Positions 1 to 12,816 of a stretch of 64,000 bases of DNA are shown here, piece by piece. The position numbers and the translations under genes were made by a program. The DNA lies in the NCBI GenBank assembly GCA_030762935.1, contig CM060888.1, forward strand, positions 116,323,468 through 116,387,467, read 5' to 3'. Origin of the DNA: Hymenopus coronatus. Its lineage: Eukaryota; Arthropoda; Insecta; Mantodea; Hymenopodidae. Position 1 is the stretch's first letter; each line of letters opens with the position of its first letter. Below the pieces are notes generated by a model. It was not told the DNA's origin. It searched no databases and was given only the letters and a program-made list of their open reading frames with translations.

Positions 1-890
1 ACCTACTATATACATAGTATTTAGAGAAGATATTGCATTCCACCCAAATTTCGATACTGACATTTCACCGGAAATAGACGTTTCAGGATCCCCTGTATCC
101 AAAAAAAAATTCAGAAAAGGATCCCTGTGTGTGTGTGCGTGTGCGTGTGTGTCCGGTATCTGTGTACACGATAACTCAAAAACGAACAGTCCGTAAAATA
201 CCAAACTTGGTATTTAAGTTTAGTATCTTTTACGAATGCGACACGAAGATTTTGAGAAAGTTCCCCCACCCCAAACTACCTTTTACTTGAAAAAGAATTC
301 AAACATTTTTATTTTCTCAAAAATGGCTCCAACGATTTTGATTAAAATACCGTATGTTAAAGATGTTTAAATGGTAAATAAAATGTATATCTAGAATTTT
401 CTGGGAATAGTCTCTAAAGCTCTCTTTATTCTGAATGAATTTTGCTGAATTTTGCGTAACTGGTAAACCGTAAGCAATGGACAAAAACTAACTACACAAA
501 GAATATAAATCACGTTAAAACACACAATTTATGCCATATTCAGTTTTTCCTTGAATTCACCATTTCTGAGATATTCGTTGTTTTTTTTTTTCAGATTTAA
601 AATACTTAAACTTTTTTTTTCACACGGAAAGTTGTTAGCTCCTGGCCCTGCATAGAAACGGAATTCATTCACATAGAAAACGGCCTTTAAAAGATTTGAC
701 TATCGTTTTAGCCTTTGTATTCCCATATTTCCCTTTTACTTACAAAGAAGCAAGTAATTAAAACAATTTCTGCGAATATTTATCTCGATTATCACAAAGA
801 AAATAGAAGAATATGCTTTTTAACAATACTTTGTTACAGCGATGTAGAGAAAGCCGTGTGAATGGAACACATATGATTTTTTTTGTTACA
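1..890 (+). repeat. Family H repeat, cut by window edge
   Basis: The copy begins inside the terminal hairpin (TATATACATAGTATTTAGAG), then has the conserved stretch ending in CACCGGAAAT, a GT microsatellite at 126-152, and the long AT-rich body. It ends with GATGTAGAGAAAG and GGAACACAT followed by a T run. Body landmarks shared with the other copies are TGGTATTTAAGTTTAGTATC, CGACACGAAGATTTT and GATTTTGATTAAAATACCGT. It is probably non-coding; small open frames inside it are incidental. Confidence 0.85.
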
Positions 891-2053
891 TCTTCCCCCT
901 TCTATTACGGAAGCAGACTATTTATCCTTCTCGTGTGTTCTGTTATGAAATGTCTTATACCAGGACTATTAATATGCAATTCGCTCAACACGTGGTTTGA
1001 CAATTATGCTACCGTTTGCTACTGATCTAATTAATCGCTTACGTTCATTCGGCTAGTCTCCAACACAATTAACAGCGGATAGTCAACTGCATAATGGAGT
1101 TAGTTGCAGCCATGCAGTTGACAGAACATCATAAATACGGCAGGTGTGTATAGCTATAGGATGCTAACTGCACATTCGCTGATGCCTCCATCATCTTATT
1201 ACTAGCAATGGAATGAAATTACTCCGTCTCACCAAACGATCCATTGGGAGTGCGGCTATTGAGCAACATTTGTATAGCACCGAATGTTTCAAATATTGCA
1301 TATACAAGTAAAGTCTTCCATAATCCAAATAGATCACAGTTCAACTCATATCAAAGGTACATTTTTGTGCATATGCTCATTTATGGATATGAACTACACC
1401 ATTCTTAAGGGTACAGGTGGAAAATGACAAAAATCTTGTACCGTGTTTGTTTCTGTTATTAGGAATGAATCATATGGTATTATAATATGTTTTTAATGCT
1501 TTTACTGAACATTAGAAATAATTTTACACGATTTTGAATTATTTTTCTCACGTTATGTTTGTTCTATATTTTTGCATGCTCAAAATGTTCCACGCGATAC
1601 AAGTTGTGTTCAATCTTCTTAAATATAGAGGTACTACCTAATCAATACATTTTAAAATGTTGGATCTGGTTTTTCTTTATGATTATTATTGGTGAAATGT
1701 TACTTAAAATAAAATATATAAATGACACACCAACATTATTGAAAAATACTTTTTCTCATAATTTTATATCTCTTTCTCAAAAACTGGAACATTTGTTCTT
1801 CAACGTTTGATTTTATCAAGACATATATTTATATTAATAAAATTTTAACTTGTGTATTCTTATACCATTTCTAATATCTAGTAAAATAATAAATTAAAAA
1901 TTAATAGGTATTTTTTACTTAATTTTTAGCTTTTCCTTGAATTTATTACTTTAAATCATTTATCATTTTAATAAACTTGACGTCAAAATGTTTTAATAGG
2001 CGTCTGCAAATGCATTTTGGGGTTTTATTAGTTACTTTAATCAAAATTTACCA
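891..2053. other. AT-rich DNA, nothing recognised
   Basis: This is AT-rich sequence with short random open frames, the longest about 80 codons and hydrophobic. I see no domain, splice-like structure or repeat match elsewhere in the window. Confidence 0.5.

Positions 2054-2086
<33 letters not shown>
2054..2086. repeat. (ATT)n microsatellite
   Basis: About eleven uninterrupted ATT units in AT-rich DNA. Confidence 0.95.
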
Positions 2087-2900
2087 GTGTGCTAAACAGT
2101 ATTATGTCATAATTATTATTAAATAAATTTGCTTCATTTGAAAGCCAAAAGTGAATTAGTCTTATTTTATTAATGGACATCGATTAAATTTGATTCATTA
2201 TGCTGATGTATTTCTCTATGTTTTTTTATACATCTGATGCATGTAAATTCCAGTCATTACCTTAGTTGCATAGCTAACATTCTGTAAAACTTACATGAGT
2301 AATATACTACTGAATGGAGAGAATTAAGAAACAATGCATATATTCTTATTTTTATATTATTTAATCAGGATTGGAGCATTTCGGGATTTTGGATTTATAA
2401 TTATATGGGTTTCTTGTTGCCTGACTTATTGATAAGTTAGAGTTCTATTAAGTGAAGTAATATTATTGTTACCATCTGTTTTATATATTTTACATTTAAT
2501 CTATAATTTTAAACTTTTGTTACAGTTTTGGCGTATCTTATTTTATCTTCAAGCCAAAACAGTAAGTAATTAATGAATTTCAAAAATGGTAAAATATATT
2601 GAATAGTGTCGTTCATTTCCTTTTATTAATGTGCTATCTAATTTTGAAATCCTATGCAAGGGCAGTAGTAAATCATACCTCACAATTTTCTTTATGACCG
2701 CCTGCCACGGTTTCAAATTTTACCTGTCCAGTTCAATGTTTTAATTCAATTTCATTAGCGAACCTTTTCAGATAGAAGTAAACAATTTAGAAACTACATT
2801 GACACTGATTTTGTGTGGTGAGTACGATGGAATAAAAGCTCGGTTCTGAATTTGCTGTTTTTTTTTAATACAGTACATAAACTAATCATGCAATATAATT
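2087..2900. other. AT-rich DNA, nothing recognised
   Basis: AT-rich, with no open frame of note and no similarity to the other repeats in the window that I can see. Confidence 0.5.
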
Positions 2901-3720
2901 AAAAACCTGACGTGTTCCATTCTCAAGACTTTCTCTAAATAAATTATTTTTAAAAAGCTTATGCTTCTATATACTTCATCTTAATCGAGAAAAACTAAGC
3001 AGAAATGGCCTTATTACTTATTTACTTGTAAGTAGTAGGGGAATAAGAAAGTAATATAGTTCAAAACGACAGTCAAATGTTTTAAAAGCTGGTTGCCATG
3101 TGATTGAAGTTTTTTTGTTCCTATGGCCAGGAGTTGAGAAATTCCCGCATGAGAAATGTATAAGTATTTTATAAATGGAACCAATAACAAAGAATATTCC
3201 CCCAAAAAATGTATACAACATAAATTGTATGTTTTAATCAGCTTTACATTTTTCGTGAAGTAAACTTTTGTTGTATATCTTTAGATTTATTAAATATGAA
3301 AAAGTTCGCAGAATTCATTCAGAATAAAGGTGTCTTCAGAGGTTATTCTCAAAAAATTCCAGATATAAATTTTATTTCGGATGTAAATTTACGACATGTT
3401 CATCAAAATCATTCGAGAAATTTTTGAGAAAATCAAAATTTTCAAAAACTTTTCCATTTAAAGCGTAGTTTGTGGCGGAGGATTTTCTTTAAAATCTTCG
3501 TGTCGCATCCTTGGAAGATACTAAACCTAAATACCAGGTTTGGTATTTAACAGTATTTTCGTTTCTGAGCTATGCTGTCCACAGACACACACGGAAAAGT
3601 GGTTTTTTTTCGGAATACTCAAAACATATATTTCCGGTGAAATCTCGACATCCAATTTTAGGTGCAATACAATATATTTCTCTACACAATGTATACTGTA
3701 CGTGTAGAGAAATTAAAATT
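2901..3720 (-). repeat. Family H repeat, near full length
   Basis: The reverse-oriented copy starts AAAAACCTGACGTG, continues through ACTTTCTCTA and the body, and ends in a degenerate hairpin (ACAATGTATACTGTACGTGTAGAG). The CA tract is short here (ACAGACACACACGG near 3580). It is followed within about 80 bp by a forward copy, which makes a head-to-head pair. Confidence 0.85.
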
Positions 3721-3795
3721 ACCGATACACATGTATTGAACAACAACGATGAAATGATCAGTAATCAAGAGTTCCTTTGTGATTATTTCTTTTTC

Positions 3796-3839
3796 TGCTT
3801 AGTACATAGTGCATGGGTGGAGAAAGTGTTTCATTCTAC

Positions 3840-3874
<35 letters not shown>

Positions 3875-4347
3875 AGAAAAAATATCCATGTGTGTGTTTT
3901 TGTCTATGTGCTTGTCTATAAACAATATAACTTAACAACGAAAAATCGGTTAAATATTATAGTTGATAAGAAATTTCAGTACCTTCCAAGCATGTGACAC
4001 CAAGATTTTCGAGAAAATATCCCCACCCGAAATTACTCTTTCCATGGAAACAATTTTTGAAAGTTTTGATTTTCTCAAAAATTGTTATAACGATTTTGAT
4101 TAAATTATGTTTAGAGGTAAAATATATTTTGATGTTAAATAATATATATTATTTCATATATAAAATCTTGAACTTTCGGATAATTCATTCTAACTGGATT
4201 TTGAGCAGGTAGAAGATAGACAAAAGCTCGCTATACAAGAATGTATATCTTGTTAAAGCACAACCTAAGTCATATGCATTTTGTGGAGTTAACCATTTCC
4301 GAAGAATTTCTTTGTTTAAATTTTCTCAAAAACATTTTACAACCTTA
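3796..4347 (+). repeat. Family H repeat, 3'-truncated
   Basis: The hairpin remnant AGTACATAGTGCATGGG leads into TTTCATTCTACGC. The usual short A-run is replaced by 32 A bases (3842-3873), followed by a GT-rich tract and the H body. Similarity fades after the segment equivalent to GTGGAGTTAACCATTTCCG. It is the right arm of a head-to-head pair with the preceding reverse copy. Confidence 0.75.
3842..3873. repeat. Poly(A) tract inside family H copy
   Basis: A run of 32 A sits where other copies have about 5-9 A in the segment CCAAAAAAG. It looks like local slippage rather than a retroposon tail. Confidence 0.9.
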
Positions 4348-6381
4348 AACTCTGATATGTAATCTTGAAACTTTGTTTCGACGACTCTATACTCTGTGTT
4401 GTGAAACAACAGATAAAACAATTACCTCCTAGAGTAACATTTCAATAATGTATTATCTTGTGCTATTTCTGCAATAACTATGCTAGAAAACAAACTTTCA
4501 GAAACAATTCATAAATTCTTACATTTACCCTTTTCACTTTTTAAAGCTATTGAGGCTCAAAGCATTAAAAGATTCAAGGACCGTGAAATTCAATTTTCCA
4601 GTGCTCTGTGTTCTTTCTGGACAAAAGCTTCGAAAACTGTTAGCGTTATCTAGTTTAAGGTAATTTCAAAATTAAGAGATATCCAAGCCTCTAATGCCGG
4701 TAAGCTCTTTATCACTATAATCTTGTTCCAGAGTTAGTAAGTGTTCCAGTGGACTCCCTTTGACTCCAACCGGATGACACAATCTGTCATACGTACACAT
4801 TCCGAAGGCGACATCTATTACAAAGATTAAATGTACGGGTAGGTTTAGCATGGCGTCACAATTTGTCAGCCGCTGGAAGAAATTTCATTGAAATAAGTAC
4901 ACCGTATCATAGTAGTTATTGGAGAGCCTTGGATTTGCAAATACACATGAAGAGGCGCCATCGTCGCATCGCTTCAAAAATCCTTTGCACTCTTGTTGGA
5001 TTACTCACAGTAGTCATATTTATAAAAGGAAGCACACGCCTTAAAGTCTGCTTTTTGGTCATTCGTCGGCAACAGACTCGCAAATGTTAACATTTGTTAT
5101 TGATTGAGCATTTATGTTTAAAAAAGAAATTCGTTCCAACTCCCCTTTATTTGTCAATTTGGTCATGAATGTGTTATTCAGCCGAGTGGGATGTTTCAGG
5201 CTGTAAAAAGTAGACAACGCAGGAGGTTTATAAAACCACGAATTTTCCTGACCTTATTTACTCTCATTTTGTGTCCTTTCACCTTGCAGGGTTGGGCGCG
5301 GTAGACGGCAGTGTGCGGCAGGAGCGGTGGATTCTTTGAGGAGAGAACGGTGGCACCGAACCTCGTGCTTGAGGCTTTTATATCTCTCTCCCACCCACAA
5401 CAACGTAACTGAGCTAAAATTGTTTAAATTTTGAAAAGGCAGTCAGACTGAAAAAAACAATAACATACCGGAATTGGAAACCTGGCTCTGCCGGTCTCAG
5501 TAATGTTTCTGTATATCTACCGGCCGGCAGAGACTTCTATAATATTTTCTGAAATTATGTAAATGATAGAATATATACCTTTAGCTGATCTTGTAGACGT
5601 AGGAAGTCGAATGGTGTTAAGACAATGCTTTCATGTATGTAGCCGGAGTATCCCTTCCACTATCTCATTCCACAAATGGTGGTACACACAAATATACTGA
5701 AACATTTTAGTTCCTCTTAAAAATACGCCTTTTGGAGCAACAATTATAACTGTCGAGTCGTCTGCTCTTATCGAGATTGCCGTACCCATTAACGCAGTGA
5801 AACGACAGAAAACCCTTTTAGGTTAGCGGTGCTTATTTCAAGAGCTTAGCACACAGTCCTTACACCAACCATTCCTTCGTTTTAATTTACCAGGGAAGAA
5901 CTGAAAATGAGATGGAATAATTCCATAGAAAGCTGAACAACAGATGTGAAATCTCACTTCATTAGATATGTGCGAAACCTTTCATAGATGGAGTTAATTG
6001 TAAAATAGTAAAATCTTCTGAGTTGGAAGCCTGGATCTATGTGTAAAATTGTATACACCCGACGTTTCGGTCAACTCTTCACATGGTAACATCTTAAAGT
6101 CAAAAAGTTGGAGGTAATTAATTTTTCCTTTCAGCCCGGAATATTTTATTATTTTATCTCTTCCATTGAATACACTGGCTGGTTAAAAGTCACCCCGTTT
6201 TAAATTAATTGCTCAAAACTAACACTTGGCATATGAACGGAATCGTCAGTACAATATGATGTGCTATATTATCGTGAATATTAGGGTATAGCAGTTTTAA
6301 TGCCAGAAAATTACGTGTAGGTACATAATTATAAGGACATACAACACGTTTAGTACTTGTGCGATGTACAACCAGCTAATC

Positions 6382-6383
<2 letters not shown>
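4348..6383. other. Mostly unique DNA with a GC-richer patch
   Basis: This interval contains no recognised element. A 75-codon open frame at 4863-5090 has no recognisable domain. At 5260-5290 a pyrimidine-rich stretch ends in CACCTTGCAG and is followed by a GC-rich stretch open in one frame for about 45 codons, which is reminiscent of a 3' splice site and exon. No homology is recognised. Confidence 0.4.

Positions 6384-6460
<77 letters not shown>
6384..6460. repeat. (AAT)n microsatellite
   Basis: About 25 uninterrupted AAT/TAA units. Confidence 0.97.
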
Positions 6461-6461
<1 letters not shown>

Positions 6462-7946
6462 TCCCTGATGTTAAACGAATTTTTCAACACTGCCTTCCTC
6501 ATGCTGATATTACATTACGAATAAGGCAACCAAATCTGATTTATGTTTATGAATCTGTGTCCATGACTGTACGATCCCTCTAAAGTGTTCTCCACTTATC
6601 CCATTAAACCTCCTTCCCATTTTTCTCCCATTGCCAATGTGCCTAGAATTGATAATCCCAGTGAACACAATATTGTCCATAAAACTGATGATCTGAAGAA
6701 TAACTGTAATTCCCTGTGAAATAAAGATCTGATAGTTTCTGGACTGCCATAAATGCATGTGCTACCTTGATGCAAATAATATTGAAAGGTCTGGCGGAAT
6801 TTGTCTCAGAGTTTCCCCAAGGCAACGCTTATTATGATCGAATTTTTTTAAAGTCCGTCTAATAAAACTGAAATTCGGAATAAACTGGCACTAAATACAG
6901 CAAATTGTGAAAGATTTGTGAAAGAATGTGGTAAGTTTAAAATGTTTATGTTAGTCCTGTGTTTTCCTTATTTTATGATTTGTTTAGGTTAAGATGAGAG
7001 GATGTTAAAATCTGTGGTAGCTACAAATTATTATAGTGCTGCAGCAGTTCAAAGTGAAGATAAGATTAAGAAACACAAACTATAAAATAGTGCATAATGT
7101 AACAGGCTTATAACCGTAGTATTTAAGACATGGGTATGATTATGACGATATGATTTTCACAAGAGCGTCTTAATTACCTTTATAGTCAGGTTATATAAGA
7201 GTGTTCTTGGTCGAACACGCTGCCATTTTAAAATATTCAACTTTTTAGAAACATCTTAGCTTGTTAACAGTGTATAAATATGAGTATGTGCTGATTGGTT
7301 GGAAGCACTGATGACAGGACGTTGAGCGTATTTGCGAGTAGGCCCGTTTGAGTCCACGCCGTATTTATTGGTTTTTTGCAACTAACCTGAAAGTCATACA
7401 CACTGAAGCAAACAAACTCAATCTCTTAGAATATTAAAATTATAATGCACATACGTTATTTTAAATACATGTTTTTAATAGTTTACCTGGGACCTGGATT
7501 CCATTGGAATGTTTAAAGTGGTTTAATATCTATTTACTTCTACCTAAAAACAACACATTTATTTGAAATACTCATTGTTGATTGTGAGTTTGTGAAATTT
7601 ACCCAGTGAATAGTTCTCTACTCCATGAACTGCATTAAGTATTTTCCATTATTTGTGGCATAAAGTGTTGTAAACGTTGAAAGCCATCGTCTTAGTTTCG
7701 GGCGGTGTTAGATTTTCTAAGTCACTGTTGCTTTCAACATTTTCGCCTGCATCTTCTGTTATATTGGAATGCCATTATGTAGGTGATAAAAGGTTTGGGC
7801 GTTAGGGAAACTGCGCACGCCGCCGCATAAAGTCATAACGATCGCTTGAAGTGTAATGTATGCCATAACAGTTCAGTTACGTCACAGCAATCAGCATATT
7901 TTAGTGGCTCATCAAAAATGAACATTAAAGTATCAGCGTTAATTTA
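6461..7946. other. AT-rich DNA, nothing recognised
   Basis: Two overlapping minus-strand frames of 60-82 codons lie at 6510-6825. Neither shows a motif I recognise. No repeat match was seen elsewhere in the window. Confidence 0.4.
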
Positions 7947-8083
<137 letters not shown>

Positions 8084-8499
8084 GTGCAATATTTCTGTGC
8101 GCAAATCTATAATTCTGAGTGCCTGATACAATGTAGAGGACTGCTGAAGCAGATTGTTGTTTTTAGACAGGCTGTGGCAGAGTGCGTGAAGATCCTATTA
8201 CATCACTAGGTGACACAGAAGAGTGGCAAGTAATTTGAGATCAACCACCCTTTTAGTGTTGTTTTTCAGCGTTATCTACTTGTTGCCCAGGATGGGAAAC
8301 TGTATCAAACTCTCCTGAGGGAGGAAGTCCGCTGCGTTAATAATCAGAAGAGATAGGCTTGTGGTCTGCTCTATTTAATAACCCGGCACAAGCAAAGATA
8401 CATTTAACAGGTTTTGACTTACCAGTAATTGACTCACAGGATGGAGCTTGATTCAGCAACAGCTTAATAAATACATGAATATTAACCAGCGTATACGGT

Positions 8500-8845
8500 G
8501 TAAAGCGCCATTCACATTGAATGACGCATTTACTTAGAATATAGACGCAGAATTAAATGCAACATGAGCATTCTAAGTGACAAACGTAAACGTAGTCATA
8601 ACCAATCAGAAATTAAAACAAATGAACTGCATCATGCGAGTGAATAGCAAACTAAAATGGCTGGCAGAGACGAGATTGTGGCAGCATTCGTGCACATGCA
8701 AACTAGAGTAGCCAATTTGCTTGGTGTTTTATATTTTAAAGAACGATTGTCTCGTGTAGACGATGGTGGATTCAAAGACGAATTAGAAAGAATCATCAAG
8801 CGAAGCCATTTTAATAACACATCGAGCAGTGTTCTCATTGATTGA
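8500..8845 (+). other. Possible decayed DNA-transposon 5' region with short ORF
   Basis: An ATG frame at 8657-8845 encodes about 62 residues, beginning MAGRDEIVAAFVHMQTRV and containing the charged stretch FKDELERIIKRS. Upstream DNA has a motif ACCAATCAGA and a short sequence (GCCATTCACATTGAATGACGC) like those near the ends of PIF/Harbinger elements. The frame stops shortly before a family H fragment. The Harbinger reading is a guess from style and no catalytic motif is present. It may equally be a random open frame. Confidence 0.2.
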
Positions 8846-8885
8846 CTCCTATGTTGCATGTTAAATTTGAAGCAAAAACTTGGCG

Positions 8886-9042
8886 TTTGCATTCCACCCA
8901 AAAATTCGATACCGAGATTTTCCTGAAATACACGTTTTGGGTCTTCTTGAATTCCAAAAAAACATTTTTGGAAAAAGGTCCGTGTGTGTGCGTTTGTGTG
9001 GATAGCATAAATCAAAATGTCCATTAAATACCAAACTTGCGT
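8886..9042 (+). repeat. Family H fragment
   Basis: It contains the segment from CATTCCACCCAAAAATTCG through the GT tract to CCATTAAATACCAAACTTG. Both the hairpin and the long body are missing, so this is a short internal remnant. Confidence 0.75.
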
Positions 9043-10147
9043 ATTCCCGCTATGCAGATCGCTACTCGTATTTTATCAAATGCAGCCTCGGTATCTTTTC
9101 TGAGAGTTGTTCTAGTTGAAGATTCAGGTCGGAAAAAGTTGTGCATTCTGCGATCGCTCAAAATGAACTGTATGACACAAAGCACCGCATTGCGAGGTGA
9201 GACAAATCTGAGTTTTGAATGCTCAAAAGTTGAAATTTCAAGAAATTTACGGTCAGCAAAGGGAAATATATAGTGATACAGCAATGAATGAAATAAATAT
9301 GTAAATGTAGTGTGAAATGCTCCACATTAGATGAAAAAATAAATGACGTAACTGATCCGGATGACCGTCATAGATAATTTAAAGAAGCAATGAACAAAAA
9401 AATCGTACAAAACAAGACGTCTAGATGAGTTACAAATTTCTTAATAAAAATCTCTTGCTTTTTATTTCATGAAACTGTATTCGTACAAATTGTCTTAACG
9501 GAGTACTGCACGTGAATTCTAAAGCTTATGTTTAAATATGTGGAGAAAGAAAGCATGATTCAATTTTTTGACGTGTTTGTTTTACTATACAAATTCATTA
9601 TTCAAAATATATATCTGCCACGTTGTAAATGCTTATTCTTCTATCTACTTCACGTTAAAATAAACATCTGCCGAAATACCTTTCTTATAGATTTCCTTGT
9701 AGATACAAGGAGATTTGGGAAACACACAAAGGATTCTCAAGCGAAATATTTGTAACATTAGTTTTAATTCGAAACAATATGTCATTCTACAGTAAATGTT
9801 TCAGACAACGGTCTTGAAAACACGGTGTTTGATACAGCACAAAATTCATAAATCAGATATATATTTTTGCTGACCTTAGTTTCATCTATTACCATCTGGC
9901 TATTTGCCACCGGTTGCATAATAATTCTGGTCTGTACTTTGATCACCATTCCACAAATAGAATACCAATTGCTTTCCGACCTTCTACAACCACGAAGGTA
10001 GACTTAATAATTTCTATTTTTAAGGTCATTTTATATTCATTTCAAATGCTAATTACAAATATTGTTGAATCCTTTCTCCTTGAGTTTACTATTCATCCTA
10101 TAGGTATGATGATATTTAATTCAGAAATTATTATTTTTATGTCGTTA
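9043..10147. other. AT-rich DNA, nothing recognised
   Basis: Overlapping frames of 75-86 codons lie on both strands at 9024-9284 and 9528-10174. They have no recognised motifs and look like background. Confidence 0.4.
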
Positions 10148-10279
10148 ATACTTTACTTTCCATACATAAATTGAACATAGTAGGTAGAGAAGGTATTGTA
10201 TTCGACCAAAAAATTCAATACCGAGATTATACCATAGCTATATGCTTTTAAGTCCCCTTAAAAAAAGATGGATGTTTTA
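10148..10279 (+). repeat. Family H hairpin-end fragment
   Basis: A degenerate hairpin end (AACATAGTAGGTAGAGAAGG) and the following conserved stretch (CAATACCGAGATT, AAGTCCCCTTA) stop abruptly where a reverse-oriented full copy begins. It may be the remnant of an older copy hit by the next one. Confidence 0.65.
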
Positions 10280-10280
10280 G

Positions 10281-11176
10281 AAAAAATCTGATGTGTACCA
10301 TTCACATGACTTTCTCTACTTCTCTGCAACAAATTATTCTTATTCTTAAAAGCTTATACTTCTATTTACTTCATGCTAATCAGTAAAAAAAATAGCCATA
10401 TTACTTGCTTCCTTGTAAGTAGAAGAGAGTACCATAGGTTAAAGTGATAATCAAAATTTGGTTGCTATATCACTGGAGTTCCTTTGTTTTTATGGACCGC
10501 AGTTGACAACTTCCTGTATGAGAAAAGTATAAGTTTTTCATAGCAGAAACCAAAACTAAGTTTGTCTAAAAAACAACGAACTCCACGTAAAAATGTACCT
10601 ATATAACATAAAATGTGCGTTTTAACGTGTTGTACATGTTTTGTGTAGTGAGTTTTTGTCCATATCTTACGGTTTAGCAGTTATCAAATTCAGTAAAATT
10701 CATCCAGAATAAACTACTCTTCAGAGACTATTCCCAGAAAATTCAAGATATACATTTTATTTGCCAGGCAAACATCTTTCATATACGAAATTTTAATCAA
10801 AATCTTTAGAGCAATTTTTGAGAAAATTGAAATTTTCGAAAAAAGTTCCATGTAAAGGGTAGTTTGGGGTGGGGATTTTCCTCAAAATCTTCGTGTCGCA
10901 TCCCTGGAAGATACTAAACTTAAATACTTAGTTTGATATTTTACCGACTTTTCGTTTTTGAGTTATCGTGTTCACAGACTGACGGACACACGGACACACT
11001 GACGCACTGACACACGGACACACACACACACACGAATCTTTTTGTGAAAATGCTTTTTTTAGATAAAGGGGATCCTAAAACATATATTTCCGGTGAAATC
11101 TCGGTATCGAATTTTTGGGTGAAGTGCAATACCTTCTCTATACACTATGTACATAGTGCGTATAGAGAAAGTAAAA
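10281..11176 (-). repeat. Family H repeat, full length
   Basis: Starts AAAAAATCTGATGTG and carries ACTTTCTCTA. The body is intact, the microsatellite is made of ACGGACACAC-type units and (CA)n at 10980-11030, and the hairpin ACACTATGTACATAGTGCG is followed by TATAGAGAAAGTAAAAA. It is one of the best preserved copies. Confidence 0.9.
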
Positions 11177-11204
11177 AGGTGTGTGTGAATATGTGTGTTT
11201 GTGT

Positions 11205-11357
11205 GTGTGTTTTATGATAGTGTTTAACGCCCGCTTTTACTACTTGTGGCACCGCGAGCGATGACACTGATGATACATGGAACATCGGTGGAATGAGATG
11301 GCGGGTGAGAACCCGGAGCAAACTCGCCCCTGCGCCGTTTTGTCCACCAAAAGTCCT
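11205..11357 (-). repeat. SINE family A, tRNA head missing
   Basis: The core matches copies at 37.5 and 51.8 kb: GTGTTTAACGCCCGC, GATGACACTGATGATACATG, GGAATGAGATGGCGGG and GTTTTGTCCACCA. The tRNA-related head present at 51.9 kb is absent. It sits between two head-to-head family H copies, next to their microsatellite. Confidence 0.7.
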
Positions 11358-12044
11358 TTGTGTGTGCGTGAACGGCATAGATCAATAACAAAAAGTCGGG
11401 TAAATACTAAACTTGATACTTAAGTTCAGCTTTTTCCAAGTATCCGATACGAACATTTACAAGAAAATTCTCCCTAGCTCTAACTACTCTTTATCCAGAG
11501 CATTTTCTGAAAATTTGTATTATGTTTCAAAAATCGCTCCAACGATTATCTTTAAAATGCCGTACATTTAAACTATATTTATGTTAAATAGATTATATAT
11601 CTTCCATTTTCTGAGAATAACCTTTGAAGTAATGTTCATTCTGGATGACTCATATATGTCAATAAAACGCACCTTTGGAATACAATTTTTCAGTTAATAA
11701 TTTGAGATATTCCTAGTTATTGGTTTCAATTTTAAAATATTTATACATTTTTCAAAAGGAAAACCGTTATTATTTTTTTTTTTCTTTCTGCTAGTAAAGC
11801 AAACAGATTAGAATGTCAATGCATCACATCTCAACCAGCTCTTAAAAGGTTTGACTATCGATTTATCCACTCTATTCCCTTATTCTTGGATATATACAAA
11901 GAAGTATGTAAGAAAAATATTTCTGTAAATATTTATATATATAAAATACATAGGTATATGATGTAGCTAGAAAAATAAGCTTATGTAACAATAATTTGTT
12001 GCAGAAGGAAGTCATGTGAATGTATCACATCAGATTCTTTAATC
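11358..12044 (+). repeat. Family H repeat, lacks hairpin end
   Basis: It begins in the GT microsatellite and runs to the far end (GAAGTCATGTGAATG, CACATCAGATT). The first 100 bp that should precede it are absent; a SINE and the neighbouring reverse copy lie there instead. Confidence 0.8.
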
Positions 12045-12703
12045 AATATTTGATTTTTCGTTAAAGAAGATTTAAATATGTGTTGAAATGCCGTAGGTGT
12101 TTTTGTTTTATATAGTAAATCTGCACACCATATTTATGCCCCCCCCCCACTAATTACTTACACAGATACACTAATTTTCTGCGCGGTACTCCTCAAACTT
12201 TGCAACAAACTATCTTTGTGTAACGGAACCCACAGCTAACTATTAATATGTAACACATTATATTGAAAAAAAAGTTTCAACTATACCGTAATATTTTATA
12301 AAAGTCAAAACGTTGCCTTACATTAAAATTCAAAACCTAGACCGAGAAGCGTTTCATAGAAGAATAAGTATTCATTGCATTATCATTTATTATTCTTTTG
12401 ATAATCTCTTATAGAGAAGTAGCGTGTAAATTTTCTAGAATACGATGCAGTAATTAATAAGAAATCAAATGAAATGAATTAGACGTTTCAGACAAAGTAA
12501 GTTGCTGGATAACGCGGTAGCATTTTGAGGTAATATTGGTAAAGGTGTAATTTATGTCAATCTACTCGTATTAACTGGATTAGGTATTCCATATGGTACG
12601 TTAAGCAAGATATTTTTGGAAACGAAAAAATATATCTTTCTCCCGTAATATTTCGATTTAGAGTCGAATGGAGTGTGAAGGAGGAATTCGTCATGGAAAC
12701 ATA
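12045..12703. other. AT-rich DNA, nothing recognised
   Basis: No element or reading frame of note. A run of nine C at about 12140 is the only oddity. Confidence 0.4.
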
Positions 12704-12816
12704 CAAGGGCTGGATAAAAAGTCAGGAGAACTATTTTTTTTCTCTGAAATGGCTTTACTGACAGAGCTTTTTATAGCTACACACCTTCAATATAATCGCC
12801 CCCATTATTTATGACC

